Below, one piece after another: positions 8,404-15,946 of a stretch of DNA of 64,000 nucleotides. Position numbers and translations under genes: made by a program. The stretch comes from Weissella confusa (GTDB lineage: Bacteria > Bacillota > Bacilli > Lactobacillales > Lactobacillaceae). The stretch's first letter is position 1. Every line of letters begins with the position of its first letter. Under the pieces are notes generated by a model. It was not told where the DNA came from. It did not search any database and was given only the letters and a program-made list of their open reading frames with translations. Location of the stretch: NCBI GenBank assembly GCA_001436895.1, contig JQAY01000002.1, positions 88,167 to 152,166 on the forward strand. The letters run 5' to 3'.

Positions 8404-9507
8404 TTAAACGTTGAACAAGAATTCGATGATATCACCGTCTTGGACAACATACTCCTTACCTTCTGAACGACGACGTCCAGCTTCCTTAACTGCCTTCATT
8501 GAACCGTATTCGTCCAAATCAGCAAAGGCAACCGTTTCGGCACGGATAAATCCACGCTCAAAGTCTGAGTGGATAACACCGGCAACTTGTGGTGCCTTCA
8601 TACCTGCACGGAACGTCCAAGCACGCGTTTCCTTACCACCAGCGGTAAAGAACGTACGCAAGTCCAACAAGTGGTAGGCTGAACGAATCAAACGGTTCAA
8701 ACCTGGTTCCGTAATACCTTGCAATTCCATCAATTCAGCCTTGTCTTCGTCATCCATACCGGCCAATTCTTCTTCGGCACGGGCTGAAATTCCAATAACA
8801 TCAGCGTTTTCGGCTGCAGCGTATTCCTTGATTTGTTGGAAGTACTTTGATGCTTCTGGATCTGCCATGTCATCTTCAGCAACGTTAGCCACGTACAAAA
8901 CTGGCTTTGACGTCAACAAGAAGAAGCCACGCACAATCTTTTGCTCATCTTCATTCCAATCAATTGAACGAGCAGGCTTTCCTTCTTCCAAAACTGGCTT
9001 CAACTTAGCAAGCACTTCAAATTCTGCAGCAGCATCCTTGTCCTTAGCTTGCTTAGCCTTCTTTTCCGTTGTTGCGTAACGCTTTTCAACGGCTTCCAAG
9101 TCGGCCAAAACCAACTCCAAGTTGATTGTGTTGATGTCATCAATTGGGTCAACCTTACCGTTAACGTGAGTGATATCATCATCGTCAAAGGCACGAACCA
9201 CGTGCACGATGGCGTTTACTTGACGGATGTTTTCAAGGAACTTGTTTCCCAATCCTTCACCCTTTGAGGCACCCTTAACGATACCGGCAATGTCAGTAAA
9301 TTCGAAGGTCGTTGGCACGATCTTGTCAGCTGGCACCAATTCTTGAATACGGGCCAAACGATCATCTGGCACTTCAACCATTCCCACGTTTGGTTCGATC
9401 GTGGCAAATGGGTAGTTAGCCATTTCGGCACCCGCCTTAGTAATTGCGTTAAACAAAGTTGACTTACCAACGTTTGGCAAACCAACGATTCCTGCTGTAA
9501 GAGCCAT
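8404..9507 (-). CDS. ychF: Redox-regulated ATPase/GTPase YchF
   Basis: The 367-residue protein is full length for YchF (Obg-related P-loop family). Motifs: G1 'GLPNVGKST' (about 8-16), switch region with 'DIAGIVKGASKGEGLGN', a central coiled coil (about 125-190), and a C-terminal TGS domain ('RAWTFRAGMKAPQVAGVIH' and 'YVVQDGDIIEF'). It binds ribosomes and hydrolyses ATP in preference to GTP in characterised members. Its ribosome binding site is weak. It sits between DUF951 and DUF1129 genes, the usual order in lactobacilli. Confidence 0.95.
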   Translation of the reverse strand: MALTAGIVGLPNVGKSTLFNAITKAGAEMANYPFATIEPNVGMVEVPDDRLARIQELVPADKIVPTTFEFTDIAGIVKGASKGEGLGNKFLENIRQVNAIVHVVRAFDDDDITHVNGKVDPIDDINTINLELVLADLEAVEKRYATTEKKAKQAKDKDAAAEFEVLAKLKPVLEEGKPARSIDWNEDEQKIVRGFFLLTSKPVLYVANVAEDDMADPEASKYFQQIKEYAAAENADVIGISARAEEELAGMDDEDKAELMELQGITEPGLNRLIRSAYHLLDLRTFFTAGGKETRAWTFRAGMKAPQVAGVIHSDFERGFIRAETVAFADLDEYGSMKAVKEAGRRRSEGKEYVVQDGDIIEFLFNV

Positions 9508-9528
9508 TTTTAAATACCTATCTCTCTA

Positions 9529-9720
9529 TTAATCTTGTTCTGACGCTGAACGCAAAATGCGCTTCAAACGCTTATCGAAATCATGACGCGTCATCATTAC
9601 TTGGTGACCACAACCTTGGCACGTCAACTTAATGTCGGCACCAATACGGTTGATTTCCCATTCATTCGCACCACACGCATGTGGCTTCTTCATCTCAACT
9701 ACATCATGCAAGTTGTACAT
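9529..9720 (-). CDS. DUF951 family small protein
   Basis: The 63-residue protein contains 'MKKPHACG' and 'CQGCG', a set of cysteines likely to bind a metal, as in DUF951 proteins. The function is unknown. I start at ATG 9720, which follows GGAGG by 6 bases, rather than the TTG two codons upstream. It lies 8 bases after parB and before ychF, an arrangement conserved in Firmicutes, and is part of the same transcript. Confidence 0.85.
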   Translation of the reverse strand: MYNLHDVVEMKKPHACGANEWEINRIGADIKLTCQGCGHQVMMTRHDFDKRLKRILRSASEQD

Positions 9721-9734
9721 AACCAACCTCCAGA

Positions 9735-10643
9735 TTATTCCTCGTCAAATGAAATGCCCAATACATCAAAGATGCGGTTCAAATCATCATCAGACAAGTA
9801 TGCAATTTCAATTTTACCAGCACCCTTACGATTACGGGTGACGTTGACCTTCGTCCCAAACTTATCTTCCAAAGCAGCTGTCGTTGCCTTCAAATAAGCT
9901 GATGGTTCGTCGTTACCCTTACCAGTAGTGTCAGCTTGTTCGTTCAACTTGTTAACCAATTGTTCAAGTTGACGAACCGTCATGCTTTCCGCAATTGCAC
10001 GCTTAGCAACCGGCACAATGCGACGCTTGTTGCGCAATCCGAGCAACGTACGCGCTTGTCCCATTGATAGTTGACCAGCTTGCAACATATCCTTCACTTC
10101 GTCAGGCAAGTTAAGCAAACGAAGGAAGTTAGCCACGGCTGAGCGAGCCTTACCAAGGCGCTTAGCCACTTGTTCTTGCGTCAACTTCAACGCATCCATC
10201 ATGTCGCGATAAGCTTGCGCCTCTTCAAGTGGCGTCAAGTCTTCGCGTTGCAAGTTTTCCAAGATAGCGGCTTGCATCATTTGTTCGTCGTCTAACTTAC
10301 GAACAATCGCCGGCACGTCCTTCTTGCCCGCCAATTGTGAGGCACGCCAACGACGCTCACCGGCCAACAACTCGTATTGCGTGTTGTCCTTAGGGTTGTG
10401 ACGCACAATCACTGGTTGCAACACGCCGTTTTCCTTGATTGATGCTGCCAAATCTTGCAAAGCATCTTGATCAAAGACATGACGTGGTTGGAATGGGTTC
10501 GCCACAATCTTGTCGATTGCAATATCACGAACCGTATCAGTCGTTGCAATTTCTGTATCAAGACCTTGTTCAGCAAACAAAGCGCCTAGACCGCCACCGT
10601 TGCCACCAAGGCCACCCAAACCTGACTTCTTAGTGTTCGCCAT
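9735..10643 (-). CDS. parB: Chromosome partitioning protein ParB (Spo0J)
   Basis: The 302-residue protein has a Gly-rich start, the ParB N-terminal CTP-binding domain with 'GERRWRAS', a helix-turn-helix ('TQEQVAKRLGKARSAVANF') that reads parS, and a C-terminal dimerisation domain. It loads on parS as a CTP-dependent clamp and recruits SMC and ParA. The longest ORF begins at 10844, but the first 67 residues would lie inside parA in another frame; the true ATG is 10643, overlapping the end of parA by 14 bases with AAAGGAGG upstream. A consensus parS is at 12232, about 1.6 kb away. Confidence 0.95.
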   Translation of the reverse strand: MANTKKSGLGGLGGNGGGLGALFAEQGLDTEIATTDTVRDIAIDKIVANPFQPRHVFDQDALQDLAASIKENGVLQPVIVRHNPKDNTQYELLAGERRWRASQLAGKKDVPAIVRKLDDEQMMQAAILENLQREDLTPLEEAQAYRDMMDALKLTQEQVAKRLGKARSAVANFLRLLNLPDEVKDMLQAGQLSMGQARTLLGLRNKRRIVPVAKRAIAESMTVRQLEQLVNKLNEQADTTGKGNDEPSAYLKATTAALEDKFGTKVNVTRNRKGAGKIEIAYLSDDDLNRIFDVLGISFDEE

Positions 10644-11400
10644 GAGCTGCCAAGACCTCCTTTGCCAAGTCCATATAAACTTCGGCTCCCTTTGACTTTG
10701 AATCATAGTCAATGATTGCCAATCCACGTGATGGCGCTTCTGACAAACGCACGTTACGTGGAATAACCGTGTCGTACACATCGCTACCGAAGTACTCACG
10801 CACATTTTGAATAACATCTGATGACAAGTTGGTACGAGGATCAACCATCGTCATCAACACACCCTCAACTTCCAAGTCTGGGTTGAAGTGTTGCTTAACC
10901 AACTTCATGTTGTTCATCAACTGTCCCAAACCTTCAAGGGCGTAGTATTCAGCTTGCACCGGAATCAAAATTGAGTCCGCTGCTGAGAACGTGTTAATCG
11001 TCACCAATCCAAGTGAAGGTGGATTGTCGATTAGGATGTAGTCGTACTTTTCGCGAACACCTTCCAAGGCATTCTTCAAACGCAACTCGCGCGCCATCGC
11101 TGGTGCCAATTCAAGTTCAGCACCGGCCAAGCGAATCGTGGCTGGCACAATGTCCATGCCCTCGTGTGACGTTGGCATAATCACGTCGGCCAATGGTACA
11201 TCGTGAACCAATACGTCGTACACATCGCGTTCGATGCTTGACTTTTGCACGCCTGAACCTGATGTGGCGTTTCCTTGTGCATCAGTGTCGATCAACAACA
11301 CTTTCTTACCTAGGGATGCTAGGGATGCGCCCAAGTTAACCGTCGTGGTCGTTTTACCGACACCACCCTTTTGGTTAGCTAATGCAATAATGTGTCCCAT
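10630..11400 (-). CDS. parA: Chromosome partitioning ATPase ParA (Soj)
   Basis: The 256-residue protein has the deviant Walker A motif 'KGGVGKTTTTVNLG' near the N-terminus, Walker A' 'LLIDTDAQGN' and Walker B 'YILIDNPPSLG'. It is a ParA/MinD-type ATPase that binds DNA non-specifically and works with ParB in origin segregation. I start at ATG 11400 (AAAGGGG upstream) and not the longer ORF at 11439. It is 13 bases downstream of rsmG and overlaps parB. Confidence 0.95.
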   Translation of the reverse strand: MGHIIALANQKGGVGKTTTTVNLGASLASLGKKVLLIDTDAQGNATSGSGVQKSSIERDVYDVLVHDVPLADVIMPTSHEGMDIVPATIRLAGAELELAPAMARELRLKNALEGVREKYDYILIDNPPSLGLVTINTFSAADSILIPVQAEYYALEGLGQLMNNMKLVKQHFNPDLEVEGVLMTMVDPRTNLSSDVIQNVREYFGSDVYDTVIPRNVRLSEAPSRGLAIIDYDSKSKGAEVYMDLAKEVLAAHGEH

Positions 11401-11413
11401 TGTTTTCCCCTTT

Positions 11414-12133
11414 CTACAACGGCTTGCGCACTGGATCACCAGGCTTGCGCGGATACTTTTTTGGTGTGTTCTTTACTTTCTTAATCACGATAACCGAACG
11501 TGGATCACCATTTGGTAGACTCACGTCGATTTGGTCGCCAATCTCAGCCCCCAAAGTTGTGATGGCCTTCTTAGCTTCTGCCAATTCTTCATCAGCAGCG
11601 CTTCCCTTCATGGCCAACAACACGCCACCAACCTTAACGAATGGCAACGTCAACTCCCCCAAGACATTCAAACGAGCCAAAGCACGGGCTGTCGCAACAT
11701 CATATTGCTCACGAGCTGGCGCCGTCTTGTTACCGAATTCTTCGGCACGAGCATGTTCAACTGTTACGCCTTCCAAGCCCAATTCCTTTACCAAATCACG
11801 CAAGAAGTTGATGCGCTTGTTCAAGGCATCAATAATCGTGATTTGCAATTGCGGAAATGCAATCTTCAATGGCAATGATGGGAACCCAGCCCCAGCGCCA
11901 ACGTCAATCATGTGTAGCTCTTCTGTCTGTAATTCTGGATATGCCCAGGCCAACGTCAAAGAGTCGTAGAAGTGCTTCAAGTACACTTCATCACGTTCAG
12001 TAATTGCCGTTAGGTTCATGTGTTCATTCACCGCAACTAAACGCTCGTAGTATTGCTGATATTGCGCTAGTTGTTGTGCATTCAATTCAACATTATGCTC
12101 GCGTAATGCCGCCGCAAATTCTTCAGGATTCAT
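11414..12133 (-). CDS. rsmG: 16S rRNA (guanine-527-N7)-methyltransferase RsmG (GidB)
   Basis: The 239-residue protein has the SAM-binding motif 'DVGAGAGFPSLPLKI' (about 76-90) and the C-terminal 'NTPKKYPRKPG' typical of RsmG. It methylates G527 of 16S rRNA in the 30S subunit; loss gives low-level streptomycin resistance in other bacteria. I start at ATG 12133, which follows GGAG, since the extra 26 residues of the longest ORF have no binding site. It heads the rsmG-parA-parB string, as in many Firmicutes near oriC. Confidence 0.94.
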   Translation of the reverse strand: MNPEEFAAALREHNVELNAQQLAQYQQYYERLVAVNEHMNLTAITERDEVYLKHFYDSLTLAWAYPELQTEELHMIDVGAGAGFPSLPLKIAFPQLQITIIDALNKRINFLRDLVKELGLEGVTVEHARAEEFGNKTAPAREQYDVATARALARLNVLGELTLPFVKVGGVLLAMKGSAADEELAEAKKAITTLGAEIGDQIDVSLPNGDPRSVIVIKKVKNTPKKYPRKPGDPVRKPL

Positions 12134-12218
12134 CACCATTCTCCAAACTGATTCCAATAATAAAAGAATACCGCAAAATGCCCGTCTAATCAATAGTTCC
12201 AAGGAGTTCAAGAAAACA

Positions 12219-12260
12219 AAACAAGGTGTTATGTTTCACGTGGAACACAACACCTTGTTT
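12219..12260 (-). terminator. Terminator of the nucleoside hydrolase gene, with parS in its loop
   Basis: 12-bp perfect stem (12219-12230 with 12249-12260). The loop is almost entirely the 16-bp parS site, so the hairpin has a secondary stem. On the minus strand it is followed by TTTTG. Confidence 0.65.
12232..12247. promoter_or_regulatory. parS centromere site
   Basis: TGTTTCACGTGGAACA; its reverse complement TGTTCCACGTGAAACA is identical to the classical Bacillus subtilis parS sequence. It lies about 1.6 kb from parB, between rsmG and the nucleoside hydrolase gene, and fixes this region as origin-proximal. Confidence 0.93.
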
Positions 12261-12262
12261 CA

Positions 12263-13180
12263 TTACTTAATTCGGGCAATTTCTGCCATAAACCATTCGT
12301 TAAACGCTGCTACATCAATGTCCGTGGCCACTGAAACATTTGTTTGTCCGTCGTGTGACGTGCGCAAAATGTCAGCAATCGTCCCACCCATTGCGGGACC
12401 TTCAGTCACAACATCAACCCAATAGTCAGTTAATTCAAAGTACTCTGGGTGTGCCAAATAGAACAATGTGTTCACATCGTGCATTGGCTTTCCCTCAATT
12501 TCATCATCTGCATAATTACCCAACAACGCTTGCAACATTGCACCTGCTTCGTTAAGCGTACCAAGCTTTTGGATATTTTCGTGTGAAAGCAATGCTTTCA
12601 TCGTCACATCAAGGCCCACCATCACAATTGGCAAACCAGCTTCGAATACAATTTTAGCAGCGTGTGGATCTGTATAAATATTAAATTCTGCCACACTAGA
12701 CATGTTACCGCCTGAAAGTGAGCCACCCATGACAACCAAACGGTCAATCTTAGCTTTCGTTTCAGGGTACATGCGGAACAAGTGCGCCACATTAGTAAAC
12801 GCACCCGTGGCAACAAGGGTTAGCTTTTCGTCACTGGCCATCAACGTATCACGCATCGCCTCAACCGCATGTTGTGCCAATGGCTTCGTCGTCACTGGCG
12901 CAAAATCCCAACCAGGCATCCCTGACGCACCGTGTACGTGAGACGCATCCTGATAGTGCTTCAACAAAGGCATTTGGGCCCCAGTTGCAACCGGCACCTT
13001 ATCTTGCACACCGAAGAACTCTACCAACTTTAAGGCGTTAAGCGTCGTCTTATCAGCGCTGACGTTACCCGCAACGGTCGTCAAAAGTTTTACATCGAAT
13101 TGGTCATCGGTCAAAGCAATTGAAATCGCTGCAGCGTCGTCAATTCCTGGATCCATATCCAGCAAGATTTTGTGTGTCAT
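12263..13180 (-). CDS. Nucleoside hydrolase (inosine-uridine preferring family)
   Basis: The 305-residue protein begins with the calcium-binding signature 'LLDMDPGIDDAAAI' of nucleoside N-ribohydrolases and keeps the distal 'HDVNTLFYLAHPE' active-site block. It cleaves nucleosides to base and ribose in salvage; which nucleosides are preferred is not clear. Downstream of mutY on the same strand but with its own RBS (GGGG). I start at ATG 13180 and not the upstream 13231. Ribose made here could feed the nearby rpiA pathway, but that is inference. Confidence 0.88.
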   Translation of the reverse strand: MTHKILLDMDPGIDDAAAISIALTDDQFDVKLLTTVAGNVSADKTTLNALKLVEFFGVQDKVPVATGAQMPLLKHYQDASHVHGASGMPGWDFAPVTTKPLAQHAVEAMRDTLMASDEKLTLVATGAFTNVAHLFRMYPETKAKIDRLVVMGGSLSGGNMSSVAEFNIYTDPHAAKIVFEAGLPIVMVGLDVTMKALLSHENIQKLGTLNEAGAMLQALLGNYADDEIEGKPMHDVNTLFYLAHPEYFELTDYWVDVVTEGPAMGGTIADILRTSHDGQTNVSVATDIDVAAFNEWFMAEIARIK

Positions 13181-13257
13181 GTCTATATTCCCCGTGTTCC
13201 ATTTGTGAGTCTGTGTATTAGATAATACCATACATCACGACTGCATAATGTTGCATA

Positions 13258-14358
13258 TTAATTCAATCGCTTCCAAATTTTTTCTTGGATTTTTGGTTGT
13301 GGATCACGCATCAATGCGTCAAATTCACGCCACGTACCTCTTTGTAATGGCATTGCTTCAACTTCAGCCGTCAGTACGGTCACCGTCCATTTTTGGTGCG
13401 TGTATACGTGCGTCACTGGTCGACCAGCCATTTTAGTTAACTCAGCCACTACGCCATAATCCGCCAGCAAACGTTTCTCAGTAGCTGCAATCATTTCGTC
13501 CTCAGACCACTCAGCATCCGGATCGGTAACGAAATCGGTTAGCGCATAGAGTGGCATTGTCCAAAAATTGGCAAGCAAACCAGTCGTTGGACGCTGCTCC
13601 CATAGATAGCCAGCCGGTGAATGCACAGCCACCGCAAAATAGGTAATTGGCTTAGGCTTGGGCGCCTTTGACTTCACCGGATAGAAATCTTCAGTGCCAT
13701 CTGCATAAGCAGCATTAAATTGCTTAACCGGCGAGTGTTCAGAATCATAATTCTTGGCACTCATATAAGATGACCCTAAATCCATAATCGCTTGATTAAA
13801 ATCACCTGGACGCTCTGGGTCAATCAATTGCAGACCCAAGTCAAAAAACACCTTACGTGTCTTCGGCTGTGCGATATCGGCATCAATTTTAAACAGACGC
13901 GCAAACACGCGGAAGGCATTACCGTCGATAGCTGGCACCGGCTCCTTAAAGGAAATGCTAGCGATAGCCGCTGCCGTATACGGTCCGATACCCGTTAGAT
14001 TTTCAAGTTCAGCCATCGTATCCGGCCAGACACCGTTGTAATCATCACGTACTTGAATCGCGGCTTTTTGCATGTTGCGAACACGTGAATAATACCCAAG
14101 ACCTTCCCAAGCTTTCAGCAAATCTTGCTCAGGTGCTGCTGCCAAATCATTCAACGTTGGGAACATGGTCATGAACCGATTGAAATACGGAATGACAGTT
14201 TGCACCTGCGTTTGCTGCAACATAATTTCTGATACCCAGACACGGTATGGGTCTTGGTTTTCGCGCCATGGCAAGTCAGCTCGACCCGCTTCGTCGTACC
14301 AATCAAGCAGCGTCGCACGGAACGCACGAATCTTTTCTTCGTCCCACATGTCAATCAT
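13258..14358 (-). CDS. mutY: A/G-specific adenine glycosylase MutY, lacking the iron-sulfur cysteines
   Basis: The 366-residue protein is full length. It has the MutY signature with catalytic Glu ('VWVSEIMLQQTQVQTV'), the helix-hairpin-helix ('LTGIGPYTAAAI'), the catalytic Asp ('VPAIDGNAFRVFARLF') and a C-terminal NUDIX-like domain ('WEQRPTTGLLANFWTMP') that recognises 8-oxoG. The region that normally holds the C-x6-C-x2-C-x5-C cluster reads 'GSSYMSAKNYDSEHSPVKQF' and has no cysteine at all. Cluster-free MutY proteins are known in some lactic acid bacteria, so this is likely functional. It excises A opposite 8-oxoG. Confidence 0.93.
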   Translation of the reverse strand: MIDMWDEEKIRAFRATLLDWYDEAGRADLPWRENQDPYRVWVSEIMLQQTQVQTVIPYFNRFMTMFPTLNDLAAAPEQDLLKAWEGLGYYSRVRNMQKAAIQVRDDYNGVWPDTMAELENLTGIGPYTAAAIASISFKEPVPAIDGNAFRVFARLFKIDADIAQPKTRKVFFDLGLQLIDPERPGDFNQAIMDLGSSYMSAKNYDSEHSPVKQFNAAYADGTEDFYPVKSKAPKPKPITYFAVAVHSPAGYLWEQRPTTGLLANFWTMPLYALTDFVTDPDAEWSEDEMIAATEKRLLADYGVVAELTKMAGRPVTHVYTHQKWTVTVLTAEVEAMPLQRGTWREFDALMRDPQPKIQEKIWKRLN

Positions 14359-14439
14359 GACTCGTCCTCAATTTCTTTTTTCATAATGAGTCCAGTTTAG
14401 CAGATTTCACTAACAAATTAGCACCTGCGTTTTTTGCAT

Positions 14440-14469
14440 TTGCTTAAATCAATGCTTATAAGCGATAAT
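14440..14469 (+). promoter_or_regulatory. Promoter of rpiA
   Basis: -35 TTGCTT (14440-14445), 18-base spacer, -10 GATAAT (14464-14469), 35 bases before the rpiA start. Confidence 0.55.
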
Positions 14470-14504
14470 AGAAGTATTAAATCTATGAAATGGAAGTTGG
14501 CCAC

Positions 14505-15203
14505 ATGACTGATACAAACGAACTCAAGAAAATTGCCGGTTATCGCGCAGCTGAATTTGTCGAAGACGGCATGGTTGTCGGTATCGGTTCTGGTTCTACC
14601 ATCGCGTACGTTATCGAAGCCCTTGGCAAGCGCGTGGCGGAAGAAGGACTTAACATTGTTGGTGTCCCAACGTCAGACAAGACGCGTCGTACGGCAGCCA
14701 AGCTTGGTATTCCAATGTACAACGTTGATGACGTTGACCACATTGACCTGACAATCGACGGCGCCGACGAAATTGACCCTGAATTTGCTGCTATTAAGGG
14801 TGGCGGGGCCGCTTTGCTTTGGGAAAAAATTGTTGCCATTAACTCATCACGCAACATCTGGGTTGTTGATGAAGGCAAGCTTGCGCCAAAGCTAACGCAC
14901 TACTTGCCAGTTGAAGTCATCCCTTATGGATCTGACCAACTTTTCAAGCGTTTGGAAGCCAAGGGCTACAAGCCTTCATGGCGTCTTGACCAAAACGGCA
15001 ACCCCGTTCGTACTGACTCAGCAAACTTCTTGATTGATTTGCACCCAACTGATATCACAGATCCATTCACGCTTGGTCGTGAATTGACTAGCATGGTTGG
15101 CGTTGTGGAACACGGGCTATTTTTGAACATCGTTGATAAGGTAGTTGTCGGTCGCGACAACGGCGTTGAAATTTTTGATGCTCACCCACAACCTTTGATT
15201 TAA
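14505..15203 (+). CDS. rpiA: Ribose-5-phosphate isomerase A
   Basis: The 232-residue protein has the RpiA motifs 'GIGSGSTIAYVIEALG' (phosphate binding), 'DLTIDGADEID' with the catalytic Asp, and 'KGGGAALLWEKIV'. It interconverts ribose-5-P and ribulose-5-P in the pentose phosphate and phosphoketolase route. I use ATG 14505 with GGAAG upstream; the ATG five codons earlier has no binding site. It is monocistronic with a clear promoter and terminator. Confidence 0.94.
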   Translation: MTDTNELKKIAGYRAAEFVEDGMVVGIGSGSTIAYVIEALGKRVAEEGLNIVGVPTSDKTRRTAAKLGIPMYNVDDVDHIDLTIDGADEIDPEFAAIKGGGAALLWEKIVAINSSRNIWVVDEGKLAPKLTHYLPVEVIPYGSDQLFKRLEAKGYKPSWRLDQNGNPVRTDSANFLIDLHPTDITDPFTLGRELTSMVGVVEHGLFLNIVDKVVVGRDNGVEIFDAHPQPLI

Positions 15204-15215
15204 AGAAAATGCAAA

Positions 15216-15240
15216 AGTCTCGCTAAGGCGAGGCTTTTTT
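15216..15240 (+). terminator. Terminator of rpiA
   Basis: 8-bp GC-rich stem (15216-15223 with 15228-15235), 4-base loop, then T6. Confidence 0.88.
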
Positions 15241-15290
15241 ATTTGTTTTGAATATCAACTATGACACAATGACCTTGGGAGGTATTTGTT

Positions 15291-15872
15291 ATGGTAACTA
15301 TGTGGCAATCATTCATAAATTATTGGAAGGGCTACGTGAACTTCACGGGCCGTTCAACTCGTGCCGAATTCTGGTGGATGCGACTTTGGTCAATCATCGC
15401 CTTTGTTGTTTGGCTTGTATTATTCATCATTGCATTGGTAACTGACGCAAACGTTGTAAACAAACTCGATAGCATTGAAGGAAAGTTTGATACTGACAGC
15501 GCTTGGTCATTTGTCGGAGCACTATTTTCAGCGCCATTCACAATTATCGTTGTGATGATTGGTCTATTGATTCTAGTCGCAACGATTTTGCCAAACATCG
15601 CACTGACGATTCGTCGTTATCGCGACGCTGGCACTGTCACTTGGGTAGCTTGGGTTGTTTGGTTCCTATCTTTGTTTACCGGTAGCTCAAGCTGGTCGAG
15701 TGATGGCTGGAAGATTGTGGTGTCAATCGCCGGTATTTTCTCATTGATTGGCTTCATTCTGTCCGTTTTGCCAAGTGATACGCTAACTGGCACGGGCTTT
15801 ATCGGTCGTCCAAAAGATCAAAAGCTTGTTTTTAAAGAAGACTTCAACGATTCATCAGATGACGAATTGTAA
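15291..15872 (+). CDS. DUF805 family membrane protein
   Basis: The 193-residue protein opens with the DUF805 signature 'YVNFTGRSTRAEFWW' (about 15-29) and has about four membrane segments, with 'RRYRDAG' between the second and third as in the family. The function is unknown. The ATG follows GGGAGG by 8 bases. It is alone between rpiA and a bidirectional terminator; the tail is acidic and cytoplasmic. Confidence 0.85.
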   Translation: MVTMWQSFINYWKGYVNFTGRSTRAEFWWMRLWSIIAFVVWLVLFIIALVTDANVVNKLDSIEGKFDTDSAWSFVGALFSAPFTIIVVMIGLLILVATILPNIALTIRRYRDAGTVTWVAWVVWFLSLFTGSSSWSSDGWKIVVSIAGIFSLIGFILSVLPSDTLTGTGFIGRPKDQKLVFKEDFNDSSDDEL

Positions 15873-15874
15873 TT

Positions 15875-15916
15875 AAAAAAGCAACCACATAGCAAATGCT
15901 ATGTGGTTGCTTTTTT
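15875..15916. terminator. Bidirectional terminator
   Basis: 19-bp perfect stem (15875-15893 with 15898-15916), 4-base loop, A6 on one side and T6 on the other. It serves the DUF805 gene and the converging yhgE gene. Confidence 0.92.
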
Positions 15917-15946
15917 GTATTCATTATAGTTCTTCGAGATCCGACA

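Noticed and set aside
10644..10844. 67-residue N-terminal extension of ParB
   Set aside because: It lies inside parA in another frame, and the Gly-rich ATG 10643 start with AAAGGAGG matches ParB proteins.
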